A DNA stretch of 64,000 nt from NCBI RefSeq assembly GCF_009833095.1, contig NZ_QRCB01000040.1, positions 1 to 64,000 on the forward strand, written 5' to 3'. The stretch's first letter is position 1. The number at the start of each line of letters is the position of its first letter. Below are positions 45,215-55,100 of the stretch, in pieces. The stretch comes from Nitrosomonas sp. JL21 (GTDB lineage Bacteria > Pseudomonadota > Gammaproteobacteria > Burkholderiales > Nitrosomonadaceae). The notes below the pieces were generated by a model. The model was not told the origin of the DNA and did no database searches. It saw only the letters and a program-made list of their open reading frames with translations. The position numbers were made by a program, and so were the translations under genes.

Positions 45215-45877
45215 TCAACGCAAGCTGATGATCGGCCAATTATTTCTCTCGGCGTGGCTTTTCAGTGTGGGATCCGGGTCGACGGCCACCGGGTGCGTGA
45301 CTTTGCTGAGCAGCGGCAAGTCATTGAGCGAATCGCTGTAGAACCAGCTCCGCAAGAACGACAACCACGTCAAATTATGTGCATCCAGCCATTTTTCCAA
45401 TCGCTCGATTTTTCCTTCACGGAACGATGGGATTCCGGAAACCCGGCCGGTGAATTCCCCGCCTTCTTCTTCCGGTTCTGTCGCGATCAGATGATCGATA
45501 CCCAACATCTTCGCAATCGGCGCGGTTACGAAACTGTTCGTCGCAGTGATGATGATGCATAAATCTTCATCCACTTGATGACGTTCGATCAATTGGCGTG
45601 TTCCAGGCGCAATCAATGGCAGAATTTTTTTCTGCACGAATTCGCTGCGCCACGTTTCCAACTGATCCCGTGGATGCCGCGCCAAAGGTTTGAGCTGAAA
45701 ATCCAGGAACTCATGAATATCCAGCGTTCCCGCCTTATATTGTTCATAGAATTCAATATTTTTGGCCTCGTGCAATTCGCGATCCAGGGCCTTCTTCTCA
45801 ATCAAAAATTGCGCCCATTGAAAGTCGCTATCGCCGGCAATCAATGTGTTATCGAGATCGAATAACGCTAAATTCAT
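45215..45877 (-). CDS. HAD-IB family phosphatase
   Basis: 220 aa from ATG 45877, whose A is shared with the hda stop (TAATG); the open frame extends further but the motif starts here. Motif I DLDNTLIAGDSD, motif II ITATNS and motif III/IV FYSDSLNDLPLL are intact, in the SerB/CicA-like subgroup that hydrolyses small phosphoesters or phospho-lipid head groups. Translationally coupled to hda; in related genomes this pair precedes pcnB, which is not present here. Confidence 0.9.
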   Translation of the reverse strand: MNLALFDLDNTLIAGDSDFQWAQFLIEKKALDRELHEAKNIEFYEQYKAGTLDIHEFLDFQLKPLARHPRDQLETWRSEFVQKKILPLIAPGTRQLIERHQVDEDLCIIITATNSFVTAPIAKMLGIDHLIATEPEEEGGEFTGRVSGIPSFREGKIERLEKWLDAHNLTWLSFLRSWFYSDSLNDLPLLSKVTHPVAVDPDPTLKSHAERNNWPIISLR

Positions 45878-46551
45878 TAAACCACCTGTAATAATTCTCG
45901 TAATAAAGGAATAGTAATTTGCCGTTGGTGAACCAGAGAATAACGATCCAGTGCATCCAGTGTCATCAGCAATGACCGTAAATCCCGGCGGCCATGCCGC
46001 AATAGATAACGACAAATTTCCTCGGACAATTCAAAGCCACGGCCCGCCGAATGCTGCCGCATCGCTTGAATTCTTTCATCTTCAGTCAACTCAAATACCT
46101 GATAAACCAACCCCCATCCCAGGCGTGTCACCAGATCCTGGCGCATGTCCAGATGTATTGGGGCGGCCATGCCGCTCATCAGCAGCACTGCGTGACCTTC
46201 ATCACGCAACTGATTGTAAATGTTAAATAACTTAATCTGACCTGATAGCGTCAAAGCATCGATGTCATCAATGGCGATACAATCGATGGATTCATCATCC
46301 ACAAACTCATCCCAGTTTTTGGCGCAGCAATATACCGCTTTTAGATTCTTTTGAGTATAGGCATCCACCATCGCCCGCAGCAAGTGGCTTTTACCACACC
46401 CGAAACCGCCCCAGACATATACAAAGCGCTCATTGTCTTGTTGCGACGCTATTGCTGACAGCATGCTCAGCAGTTCAGCATTTCGTCCTGACACAAAATT
46501 CGTCAGGGTTGGCGAGGGCACCGGTTGAATGTCTAACAACAGTTGTTGCAT
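45877..46551 (-). CDS. hda: DnaA regulatory inactivator Hda
   Basis: 224 aa, DnaA-like AAA+ domain: VYVWGGFGCGKSHLLRA (Walker A, G-x4-GKS), CIAIDDIDAL (Walker B), sensor and lid region (GRRDLRSLLMTLDALDRYS). An N-terminal clamp-binding motif QLLLDI lets it sit on the DNA-loaded beta clamp and stimulate ATP hydrolysis by DnaA. It lies between the AI-2E permease and HAD genes, the conserved order of this lineage. Confidence 0.95.
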   Translation of the reverse strand: MQQLLLDIQPVPSPTLTNFVSGRNAELLSMLSAIASQQDNERFVYVWGGFGCGKSHLLRAMVDAYTQKNLKAVYCCAKNWDEFVDDESIDCIAIDDIDALTLSGQIKLFNIYNQLRDEGHAVLLMSGMAAPIHLDMRQDLVTRLGWGLVYQVFELTEDERIQAMRQHSAGRGFELSEEICRYLLRHGRRDLRSLLMTLDALDRYSLVHQRQITIPLLRELLQVV

Positions 46552-46594
46552 GCGGAGTTGCTCATCAGGGGCGTGAATTCGTCACTCACAGCCG

Positions 46595-47656
46595 TCAATT
46601 GTAAAAATTGCTTTCCAGATAACGTCGATGAAGATGACGCAACCACACGAGCATAACGGCACTGACGGGCAATGCCAGCAAAATACCGAAAAAACCGAAT
46701 AACTGGCCAAATGCCAGCAATGCAAAAATGACCATGACCGGATGCAATCCGATACGGTCACCGACCAGCCACGGCGTAATCAGCATGCCTTCCAGCAATT
46801 GACCGAAACCGAAGACTGCAAATACAGGGATGACGCCGCTCCAACTTTGAAATTGCATCAGTGCGGCAAATGTCGCCAGCGTCAGGCCGACAATCATGCC
46901 GAGATACGGCACGAACACCAGAATCCCCGCCACTAATCCAATCGGCAACGCAAATTCTAGGCCGATCAACCAAAGGCCGGTAATATAGCATATGCTCATG
47001 AGCACAATGACAGCTAATTGGCCGCGCAAAAACTCCGCCAATATCCGATCCGTTTCCTGAGCCAGTTGCAAAATTTGCTGGTGCCAGGAACGCGGAATCA
47101 TCTCATCAATCAGCTTAAGCAAGATGTCCCAATCCCGTAACAGATAAAACAGTACCACCGGCACCAGCAATGAATTGACCAGAAATTCCACGACCGCCAT
47201 ACCGCCGATCGTCAACGAAGGCAATACTTTCGCCGCTAGGCCACCGGCACTTTGCCAATGCTTGGCCAGGGCTTCTTTCATAATGGCCATGTCCAGCTGC
47301 AGGCTGATCTTGAATTTCGTTTCCAGCCAGGGAATCACATGCGTCTTGAACATATCGAGATAAGCCGGAGATTTCTCGATCACCCGCCGCGCTTCTTCCT
47401 CGAACAGCGGCACCATGATCAAAATCAGCGCCGCAAACACACCCAGCAGCAGCAACATCACCAATATGGTGCCTGTCGTGCGCGAAATATGATGGTTCTC
47501 CATATGCGTGACCATCGGGTTGCAGATATACGCAATCACGGCAGCCAGTAGAAATGGAGTCAGGATCGGACTCAACAGATAAATCAAACCGCCTGTCACA
47601 CAGACCAGGATCAACCACCATAAATAATGGACTTCGCTGGAATGTTCGGCATTCAT
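46595..47656 (-). CDS. AI-2E/PerM family permease
   Basis: 353 aa with about seven to eight transmembrane segments. The PerM signature appears as PILTPFLLAAVIAYICNPMV near the N-terminus and VPYLGMIVGLTLATFAAL with GDRIGLHPVMVIFALLAFGQLFGFFGILLALPVSAV (in two halves) near the C-terminus. The family includes TqsA-like exporters and cation/proton antiporters; the substrate here is unknown. It is the first gene of the permease-hda-HAD group. Confidence 0.92.
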   Translation of the reverse strand: MNAEHSSEVHYLWWLILVCVTGGLIYLLSPILTPFLLAAVIAYICNPMVTHMENHHISRTTGTILVMLLLLGVFAALILIMVPLFEEEARRVIEKSPAYLDMFKTHVIPWLETKFKISLQLDMAIMKEALAKHWQSAGGLAAKVLPSLTIGGMAVVEFLVNSLLVPVVLFYLLRDWDILLKLIDEMIPRSWHQQILQLAQETDRILAEFLRGQLAVIVLMSICYITGLWLIGLEFALPIGLVAGILVFVPYLGMIVGLTLATFAALMQFQSWSGVIPVFAVFGFGQLLEGMLITPWLVGDRIGLHPVMVIFALLAFGQLFGFFGILLALPVSAVMLVWLRHLHRRYLESNFYN

Positions 47657-47662
47657 TAAACG

Positions 47663-49051
47663 TTAACCGGCTTTTGCTTTTAGCGCATGACTGGCCAGAT
47701 TCTTACCCAGTTCCCAAATGGAACCCGGCACCTGATGAGTGTCGGCAATTGTTTTGGTCAACGCATCGATGACGTGATCGACATCGCGTTGGTTCAGAAT
47801 CAGAGGGGGCAGCAGCTTTACGACGTTCATGCCATGTCCTGCCACTTGCGTCAGAATGCGATGCTCCTTGAACAACGGGATCGTAATCATCTGACAGAAC
47901 AGTCCCTTGTTGGCCGCCTCCAACATCATCCATGCAGCTTTGAGCTTCAGGCTATTGGGCGATTTGAATTCGACCGCAATCATCGAACCTTTTCCGCGCG
48001 CTTCCTTCAGGAATTCATATTGACCGGTCAATGCATTGATGCGCCTGATGATTTCAGCACCGACAGTAGCGCTTTTTTCGACCAGCTGCTCGGTTCTGAT
48101 CACTTCCAGACTGGCCAGTCCAGCTGCCATCGCCATATTATTCTTGGAAAACGTGGAGCCATGAACGACCGCGCGATCCATGCGATTGAAGACACTGTCC
48201 ATGATCTGCTGTGTCATCGCCACGGCACCGACCGGCACAAAACCGCCGGATAGCGCTTTGGCCATGCATATCATGTCCGGTCTCACGTTCCAATGCTCGA
48301 TCGCCCAGAATTTCCCGGTACGCCCGAGGCCGGTTTGAATCTCATCTGCGACGAATAACGTGCCATATTTCTTGCACAATCGCTCAACTTCCGGCAAATA
48401 ATTGTCGTCCGGAATATTCACGCCTTTCCCCTGAACCGGCTCAACGATAAAAGCGGCAACGTCCCGGTTGCACAGCGCGCTCTCCAGTGCCGGGAGATCA
48501 TTGAAGGGAACGGAACCGCAATCGAGCAACAAAGGGCCGAAACCATCCTTAAAAATCTGTTCGCCATTCAATGACAAGGCACCCATCGTCAAGCCATGAT
48601 AGGCATGGTCGCAGCAGATGATACGATTCCGCTTGGTCATATAGCGGGCAAACTTGATGGCTGCTTCCACCGCCTCGGTGCCGGAATTGCAAAAGAACAC
48701 CCGTTCCAGATTGTCCGGCGTCGTATCCAGCAGCGCTTTGGCCAACAAACCGCTCAGCACCGAAACATCCAGTTGCACCAGATCGGGCATGTCCAGCGAC
48801 AGCACTTCCTTCAAAGCTTGAATGATGATCGGGTGATTCCGGCCAAATGCATATACGCCGAATCCGCTCAGTAAATCCAGATACTCATTGCCTTGCTCGT
48901 CGTATAAATATTGACCCACCGCCCGCTGATAATTCCTGTCATATCCAATCGTTTTCAGAACCCTGACCATTTGCCCATTCAAATACCGCTCATGCAAGTC
49001 AAATTTGTCTGTGCGGTGTTGGGATAACAGATTGGCTATGCTAAAAGACAT
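47663..49051 (-). CDS. class III PLP aminotransferase
   Basis: 462 aa from ATG 49051 (GAGG upstream); the frame is open to 49087. FFCNSGTEAVEAAIKFARY (cofactor phosphate site), DHAYHGLTMGALSLNG, ADEIQTGLGRTG and HGSTFSKNNMAMA with the PLP lysine are intact. It belongs to the ornithine/acetylornithine/aspartate aminotransferase family. An N-terminus like LHERYLNGQMVRVLKTIGYD also resembles the hopanoid-linked aminotransferase subgroup (HpnO), but no hopanoid genes are in view. Donor and substrate unassigned. Confidence 0.88.
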   Translation of the reverse strand: MSFSIANLLSQHRTDKFDLHERYLNGQMVRVLKTIGYDRNYQRAVGQYLYDEQGNEYLDLLSGFGVYAFGRNHPIIIQALKEVLSLDMPDLVQLDVSVLSGLLAKALLDTTPDNLERVFFCNSGTEAVEAAIKFARYMTKRNRIICCDHAYHGLTMGALSLNGEQIFKDGFGPLLLDCGSVPFNDLPALESALCNRDVAAFIVEPVQGKGVNIPDDNYLPEVERLCKKYGTLFVADEIQTGLGRTGKFWAIEHWNVRPDMICMAKALSGGFVPVGAVAMTQQIMDSVFNRMDRAVVHGSTFSKNNMAMAAGLASLEVIRTEQLVEKSATVGAEIIRRINALTGQYEFLKEARGKGSMIAVEFKSPNSLKLKAAWMMLEAANKGLFCQMITIPLFKEHRILTQVAGHGMNVVKLLPPLILNQRDVDHVIDALTKTIADTHQVPGSIWELGKNLASHALKAKAG

Positions 49052-49546
49052 GAACGACCTCAATATTTGAAAAAACACCGCCGGCAATGCCGACGGCCAG
49101 AATCCATGAGTTCACGAAATGAACCATTTGCACGACGGAAAGCAATCTTCTTGCTCCTATTGAATTGGCCATGATCATACCACTCAACTACTTTTTTTTG
49201 CTGTTAAAAACGCACTTGTACAGAATAATTTTCTGCATATGATTGACCACAGCAATAAATGGAATACCCTGATTTGGCTGAAAGAAAGAGATTCATGGTG
49301 CCAATAATGGAGCAATGAGGACGATTGGCGCAGCCTGGGCACGCTTATGTGGAAATTTCGCAACGGATTAGTCGCGCCCAACCAAGGAATTGATTGAGTC
49401 AAGCCGGAAAACCTTGTACATTTACCGGACTGCCAACCTCATTTTCAATTCGCTGTCTTATGGTCTGGATACGAAAAGGCTCTTTCAACCCTCTGAATCC
49501 CTTCATTACTCAGCACGTTCACCGAACTTCCAATCACATAATAGCG
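49052..49546. other. intergenic stretch before the L,D-transpeptidase
   Basis: 495 bp between divergent genes. The plus frame is open from 49394 but lacks a start with ribosome site before 49547. No RNA gene or repeat recognised. Confidence 0.4.
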
Positions 49547-50725
49547 ATGCGCTGCCGCAATCGCCAATCAGTGTTATCGTTTCTTATTCGCTATTCTCTC
49601 GTATATTTCGGAAGCCTTTTTCTGCTGAGTGGTTGTCAAACTTTTCTATTTCAGCAAACGACACCTCCGCCTCTGGCAATGCAATCCCTGCCGATTCCGT
49701 TGGCCAGCCATGAATTTGGCATAGATTCCAGTCGCGATGATGTGGTGGGCAATGTCCAGATCATCACCGCAAGTAAAGACGATACACTCTCCGATATTGC
49801 ACGGCGCTTCAACCTGGGCTATGAAGAAATCGTCAGCGCCAATCCGGACATCGATCCGTGGTTACCACAAGCAGGCGCTAAAATCATCATTCCAACCCAG
49901 TTCGTGCTGCCGAACGCTCCACGGGAAGGCATCGTCATCAACCTCGCGGCCATGCGATTATTCTATTATCCGAAAGTAAAGCCGGGAGAGCAGCAGAGGG
50001 TCATCACGCATCCGGTCGGGATCGGCCGGGTTGAATGGAAAACTCCCGAAGGCACGACCCGGGTCGCTTCGAAAAAGGAAAATCCGGCATGGATTCCGAC
50101 ACCTTCAATCCGCAAGGAACACGCCGAAAACGGCAATCCGCTGCCTGCAGTGGTACCTCCCGGGCCGGATAATCCGATGGGCACCCATGTATTGAAGCTC
50201 GCCTGGCCGACGTATGCTATCCACGGCACGGACAAACCTCCCAGCATAGGGCTTCGCGGCAGCCACGGCTGTCTGCGCATGTATCCTGAAGATATCATTG
50301 GTCTCTATAACGCGGTACCCGTCGGAACCCCGGTCAGCATCGTCAATCAACCCCGCCTGCTGGGTTGGCGCGACCATACGCTGTATGTCCAAACCTATTC
50401 CATTCTGGAAGATGACAAACGCAATCATCAGGGTCTGCTGAAGAAATCGCTCAGCATCGCACGAACAGCTTCCAAAGGGAAACTCGACGGGCGCGCTCAA
50501 GCCCACATCAATTCGAAAGCCCTCAATGAAGCGCTTCGCACCCCCAGAGCCATAGCCATTCCCATCACGCAACCGAACCTGACGCTCCAGGCCTATCTTG
50601 ACCATGCCCTCCACGTGCAGAACACCTTACCATTCAATTCAACCTGGGATGGCGATATGAGCCGACAACTCACGGCAGCTGACGTGCTGGAACTTGGCGA
50701 CAAAAAACCGGCTCACGTTCGATAA
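49547..50725 (+). CDS. LysM / L,D-transpeptidase lipoprotein (ErfK/YbiS type)
   Basis: 392 aa from ATG 49547, where a signal peptide with lipobox LLSGC begins; upstream in-frame codons would bury it. A LysM domain (SKDDTLSDIARRFNLGYEEIVSANPDIDPW, in two halves) is followed by the YkuD catalytic domain: IHGTDKPPSIGLRGSHGCLRMYPED holds the HGT and SHGCLRM motif with the catalytic Cys. A C-terminal helical extension ends the protein. It cross-links peptidoglycan (3-3 bonds) or tethers lipoprotein. Intact. Confidence 0.92.
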   Translation: MRCRNRQSVLSFLIRYSLVYFGSLFLLSGCQTFLFQQTTPPPLAMQSLPIPLASHEFGIDSSRDDVVGNVQIITASKDDTLSDIARRFNLGYEEIVSANPDIDPWLPQAGAKIIIPTQFVLPNAPREGIVINLAAMRLFYYPKVKPGEQQRVITHPVGIGRVEWKTPEGTTRVASKKENPAWIPTPSIRKEHAENGNPLPAVVPPGPDNPMGTHVLKLAWPTYAIHGTDKPPSIGLRGSHGCLRMYPEDIIGLYNAVPVGTPVSIVNQPRLLGWRDHTLYVQTYSILEDDKRNHQGLLKKSLSIARTASKGKLDGRAQAHINSKALNEALRTPRAIAIPITQPNLTLQAYLDHALHVQNTLPFNSTWDGDMSRQLTAADVLELGDKKPAHVR

Positions 50726-50919
50726 CGTCGCCTCAAAAATATTGATACGCTCTACTGTTTTAAATGGCACAACCGTGCCCATTTCCCATACTTCGGAAAT
50801 TTAGCAGCAATGTAAAACGAGATCATCCAGCAGCTTATGGGTAATATCAAGCAGTGATGCATTACTCTTAATTGATCGACAAAATCCCATTCATTAACTT
50901 AAATAAAAAGGAGCATCGC

Positions 50920-53781
50920 ATGGCTGATCCAATTTTTGCACAGGGCGCTTTACCATTGACGGGATTGAGCATTAAACCGGAAAGTGCAGTTGATATCGAT
51001 CATGATGGGGATCTGGATATTTTTTCAAATGATGGCGATGGGAATACGCTGTTTTCTAGGAATACCGGAACAGTAAGGAATCCCGTGTTTGCTCCCCCAC
51101 AGACCAATCCATTCGGTCTCGTGAATATGGGTTTTGAGGCCAAAGCAACATTTATCGATATCGATGGTGATGGCGATATGGATGCATTCATAGGTCAATA
51201 TAACGGTACGATACAATTTTTTAAAAACATAGGCACGAGCACTACTCCTCGATTTGCCATTCCTCAAGCCAATCCTTTCGGTTTGACTTCAATCGCAGAT
51301 TACGCAGCGAATCCCACTTTTGTAGATATCGATGGCGATGGCGATATGGATGTATTTGTGGGTAGCTATAGAGGTAATACCTCGTTTTTTAAGAATATTG
51401 GAACGGCTCAAGCTCCTGCTTTTGCTGCTTCGATTATTAACCCCTTCGGTTTAAGCGATTCAATAAATAGTACCAGTTCTTCCTTTGTTGATATCGATGG
51501 TGACAGCGATTTGGATGTTTTTGCGGGATGGGATAGCTATTATGGAGATGGCATCTGGTTTTATCGAAATATCGGAACTTCTCAAAATCCCAAGTTTTAT
51601 TCGGTTGGCAGTCATCCATTTGGTTTAGATATGGAGATGGGAAGTACGACTTTTGCAGATATCGATGGTGATGGAGATTTGGATGAACTCATAAAACCAC
51701 TAGAAAATAAGGGTGAAGGCTTTAGCCCTTTTTTCGAGAGTTGGGGAACGAGCTTGCCTCAGGTTGATTACTCAATGGATCCAACGTTCGTTGATATCGA
51801 CGGCGATGGGGATTTGGACGCTTTTGTCGGGTTGGACTATTCGTATTCCCAAAAAAACGAAGAAGGTAGCATACTTTTTTTCAAAAATACCGGAACAGTT
51901 CAACATGGTATTTTCACTAATATCCCCCTCGTGAATCCATTTGGTTTAACTGATGCGGGAGAATTCGCCAGTCCTGCTTTTGTAGATATTGATAATGACA
52001 AGGATCTGGATGCATTTATTGGGGACGCAGCAGGTAATACAAATTTTTACCTCAACGCAGGCACTGCAAAAAATCCAATATTCTCCCTATCTCAGAACAA
52101 TCCGTTCGGGTTAAACAATGCCGGTTACGACGCGCGACCAAGCTTTGTGGATATCGATAACGATCAGGACATGGACGTCTTTATCAATCACCTATTCTTT
52201 AGGAATACCGGAACTTCCAGTAACCCGGTATTTTCTGCACCGCAAACCGATGCCTTTGGTCTAAATGCTTTTGCTCCACCAGATTTTATTGATGTCGATC
52301 GTGATGGAGATTTGGATGCCTTCACAAATTCATCTTTTTGGAAAAATATCGGAGCGGCGAATAATCCGCTATTTACTTTTGAAATTAGTGCGCCATTTGG
52401 TATTCCTGCAGGTGATGGCCGGCATAGTTTCTTTTCTCTTGATACCTTAGCCGATATCGATGGCGATGGGGATTTAGATGCTTATGTCACTGGTGAATAT
52501 AGTGATGGTAGCTATTCTAATTTCGCTGCAGGTTTTTACATCAACAACAATGCCCCGAACGTCTCCAACCTCACGGTTGCGGAGAAATATACCAAGGGAA
52601 CTCCGCTGAATTTGCAGAATATCGTCGTAAGCGATCCCGACAGCGCGGCGATTACGGCGACATTGAAATTGTCTAATTCTACTGCGGGTAGTTTGAGTAC
52701 GGGCGCTTCGGGCACGGTGACATCGACTTACAATGCCGCAAACGGGACCTGGAGCGCCAGTGGCACATTGGCCAATGTGAATGCGTTACTCGCCAGCGTC
52801 ATTTTCATTCCAGCAGCTAATTTCACCGGCAATTTCTCGGTTGATGCCAGCATTTCAGATGGCACCGCTGCGGCGCTGACAGCAACGAAAAGCTTTACCT
52901 CGAGCGCTGGCTCATTCCTGACCGCCACGGCAGTCAATAATGTACTAACCGGCACGGCGTCGAACAACGATACCATAACCTATGCCGCCGCTGCATCCGC
53001 GGTCACGGTCAACCTGAATCTGACCACACAGCAGAATACCGGCGGTTCTGGACTGGACACGCTGAGCAAGGTTGAAAATCTGATCGGCAGCGCGTTCAAT
53101 GACAATCTGACCGGCAATACCGCTAATAATGTACTGGTGGGCAATGCCGGCAATGACACGCTAGCGGGCTGGTCCGGCGCCGATACGATGCTCGGCGGCC
53201 CGGGAAATGACACCTATTTGGTCGAGAATGCGGGTGATGTCGTGTTTGAAAAAGCCAACGAAGGCGTTGACACAGTCAGCAGCCGTTTGACTTATCTTTT
53301 GCCTGCGAATATCGAGAATCTGGTGCTGACCGATACCTCAGCAGCCAATGGCACCGGCAACGCATTGAACAACATCATCACCGGCAACAATGCCGCCAAT
53401 CAGTTGAATGGCGGAGCTGGCAACGACACACTCAATGGCGGACTGGGTTCGAACCGTCTGACCGGCGGCGTGGGCAATGACTTTTTCACGTTCACAACGA
53501 AAGGGCATGTCGATACGATCTTCGACTTTAACGTTGCCAATGACACGATCCAGCTCGACAATGCCGTGTTCCCGGCATTGGGGGCAGTGGCAAACATACT
53601 GCCAGCAGCGCAATTCAGAGTGGGCATTAAGGCGCTGGATACGAACGATCACATCATTTATAACAGCGCAACCGGTGCATTACTCTACGATGCCGACGGC
53701 ACTGGCGCCGCCGCGGCACAGCAAATCGCCACATTATCTATCGGATTAGCGATGACAAATACTGATATCGCCGTGATTTAG
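50920..53781 (+). CDS. large FG-GAP/VCBS-RTX secreted protein
   Basis: 953 aa from ATG 50920 (AAAAAGGAG upstream; an earlier ATG at 50872 is poor). About ten FG-GAP/VCBS-type repeats of about 50-55 aa (VDIDGDGDMDAFIGQYNGTI, FFKNIGT, ANPFGLT units), then a bacterial Ig-like region (residues about 560-660, NAPNVSNLTVAEKYTKGT), then RTX calcium repeats (NVLVGNAGNDTLAGWSGADT, GGPGNDTYLVENAGD, NGGAGNDTLNGGLGSNRLT) and a C-terminal domain typical of type I secretion substrates. No signal peptide. Probable Ca2+-dependent adhesin or surface-layer-type protein; transporter genes not in view. Confidence 0.85.
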   Translation: MADPIFAQGALPLTGLSIKPESAVDIDHDGDLDIFSNDGDGNTLFSRNTGTVRNPVFAPPQTNPFGLVNMGFEAKATFIDIDGDGDMDAFIGQYNGTIQFFKNIGTSTTPRFAIPQANPFGLTSIADYAANPTFVDIDGDGDMDVFVGSYRGNTSFFKNIGTAQAPAFAASIINPFGLSDSINSTSSSFVDIDGDSDLDVFAGWDSYYGDGIWFYRNIGTSQNPKFYSVGSHPFGLDMEMGSTTFADIDGDGDLDELIKPLENKGEGFSPFFESWGTSLPQVDYSMDPTFVDIDGDGDLDAFVGLDYSYSQKNEEGSILFFKNTGTVQHGIFTNIPLVNPFGLTDAGEFASPAFVDIDNDKDLDAFIGDAAGNTNFYLNAGTAKNPIFSLSQNNPFGLNNAGYDARPSFVDIDNDQDMDVFINHLFFRNTGTSSNPVFSAPQTDAFGLNAFAPPDFIDVDRDGDLDAFTNSSFWKNIGAANNPLFTFEISAPFGIPAGDGRHSFFSLDTLADIDGDGDLDAYVTGEYSDGSYSNFAAGFYINNNAPNVSNLTVAEKYTKGTPLNLQNIVVSDPDSAAITATLKLSNSTAGSLSTGASGTVTSTYNAANGTWSASGTLANVNALLASVIFIPAANFTGNFSVDASISDGTAAALTATKSFTSSAGSFLTATAVNNVLTGTASNNDTITYAAAASAVTVNLNLTTQQNTGGSGLDTLSKVENLIGSAFNDNLTGNTANNVLVGNAGNDTLAGWSGADTMLGGPGNDTYLVENAGDVVFEKANEGVDTVSSRLTYLLPANIENLVLTDTSAANGTGNALNNIITGNNAANQLNGGAGNDTLNGGLGSNRLTGGVGNDFFTFTTKGHVDTIFDFNVANDTIQLDNAVFPALGAVANILPAAQFRVGIKALDTNDHIIYNSATGALLYDADGTGAAAAQQIATLSIGLAMTNTDIAVI

Positions 53782-53804
53782 CGGGTACGGGCGAATCACA
53801 TAAA

Positions 53805-53830
53805 TTTGCCAGCAGTACACTGCTGGCAAA
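53805..53830. other. strong hairpin after the RTX gene
   Basis: TTTGCCAGCAGT-AC-ACTGCTGGCAAA, a perfect 12-bp stem 24 nt beyond the stop. The downstream run is A-rich on the plus strand, so intrinsic termination is uncertain; it could protect the 3' end of the long mRNA. Confidence 0.55.
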
Positions 53831-54035
53831 AAGCTCCGGATCTCATCCTAAAGATCGCTTGAAGAAGGTTGCGAACGATGTTCAGGCAAGATGGAATCGA
53901 TGAAAAAGCGCAGCTCATGAGTGAATATCTTACGACTCCGAGATTGCGTCACCATTCGTCAGTGGTGTTAGTACTGATTGTCCGCTAACATTCGATCATC
54001 GTTAACGTCAACCTTCGATTATCGTTATTGTCTCC

Positions 54036-55052
54036 ATGACTGCCCACACCCAAGAAACACTCACCAGCGGCGCTCCCTTCCGCTTGTTGATCCATGGCGG
54101 CGCCGGCGCAGTTCAGCGCGACAAACTCTCAGCCGAGCGCGAGCTAGCTTATCACCTGTCTATGGCGCAATCCTTGATGGCAGGGCATGCTATCCTCGCA
54201 GCCGGCGGAAACAGCGCCGATGCCGTCATTGCCGCAATCGCCGTGATGGAAGATTCGCCATTATTCAATGCCGGCCGGGGCGCCGTTTTCACACATACCG
54301 GACGCATCGAACTGGACGCATCGATCATGGACGGTGCTACCCGGATGGCCGGTGCCGTGGCTGGAGTTACTACTACCCGAAATCCGATCCGCGCAGCCCA
54401 TGCCGTGATGATCCAGGGTGATCATGTGCTGTTGATTGGCGCGGGAGCTGACCAATTTGCTGCTGAACAGGGGCTGGAAATCGTCGATACATCCTATTTC
54501 CACACTCAGCACCGCTGGGATCAACTGCAAAAAGCTATCGCCAAAAATCGGCTGATGCTCGACCATGACAACGACGCCGCGCCCCCGCCTTACGATAGCG
54601 ACCAGAAACACGGCACCGTCGGCGCTGTAGCGTTGGATTGCCATGGCAATCTGGTTGCCGGCACTTCAACGGGTGGACTCACCAACAAGCGCTTCGGACG
54701 CGTCGGAGATTCCCCGATCATCGGTGCGGGCACCTACGCCGATAATCGCTCTGTAGCGGTTTCCGCAACCGGAACCGGCGAAATGTTCATACGTACCTGC
54801 GCGGCATTTCATATCGCTGAACAAGTGCGCCTGCAACGACTGCCACTGCTGCAGGCGGTTGATCAAACACTGGCTGAAATTGCCGCCATTGGTGGTGAAG
54901 GCGGTTTGATCGTGCTGGATGCACACGGCAATCATGCCATGCGATTTAACACCAGTGCCATGTATCGCGGTCTGATTACCGAGGATGGCGTGGCGCGGAT
55001 CGGAATATTTCCCGGCGCTGAAGAACCGATGTCAACGATATCGACTGCTTGA
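54036..55052 (+). CDS. iaaA: isoaspartyl peptidase / L-asparaginase (Ntn type)
   Basis: 338 aa, family length. LLIHGGAGAVQRD starts the alpha subunit; AAGGNSADAVIAAIAVMEDSPLFNAGRGAVF is the conserved core. The autoprocessing site is before Thr194 in KHGTVGAVALD, with STGGLTNKRFGRVGDSPIIGAG as substrate loop. It removes beta-aspartyl residues and can hydrolyse asparagine. It lies 48 nt before the PPK2 gene; that neighbour may be incidental. Confidence 0.92.
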   Translation: MTAHTQETLTSGAPFRLLIHGGAGAVQRDKLSAERELAYHLSMAQSLMAGHAILAAGGNSADAVIAAIAVMEDSPLFNAGRGAVFTHTGRIELDASIMDGATRMAGAVAGVTTTRNPIRAAHAVMIQGDHVLLIGAGADQFAAEQGLEIVDTSYFHTQHRWDQLQKAIAKNRLMLDHDNDAAPPPYDSDQKHGTVGAVALDCHGNLVAGTSTGGLTNKRFGRVGDSPIIGAGTYADNRSVAVSATGTGEMFIRTCAAFHIAEQVRLQRLPLLQAVDQTLAEIAAIGGEGGLIVLDAHGNHAMRFNTSAMYRGLITEDGVARIGIFPGAEEPMSTISTA

Positions 55053-55100
55053 TGATGACTTCTTTGCCCACCTTCATCTGTGTAACTCTTCTAAACAATC

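Noticed and set aside
50105-50614. 169-codon minus frame inside the L,D-transpeptidase gene
   Set aside because: Antisense shadow of a clear gene.
53978-54421. 147-codon plus frame overlapping the isoaspartyl peptidase
   Set aside because: Out-of-frame shadow; Arg-rich composition, no ribosome site.
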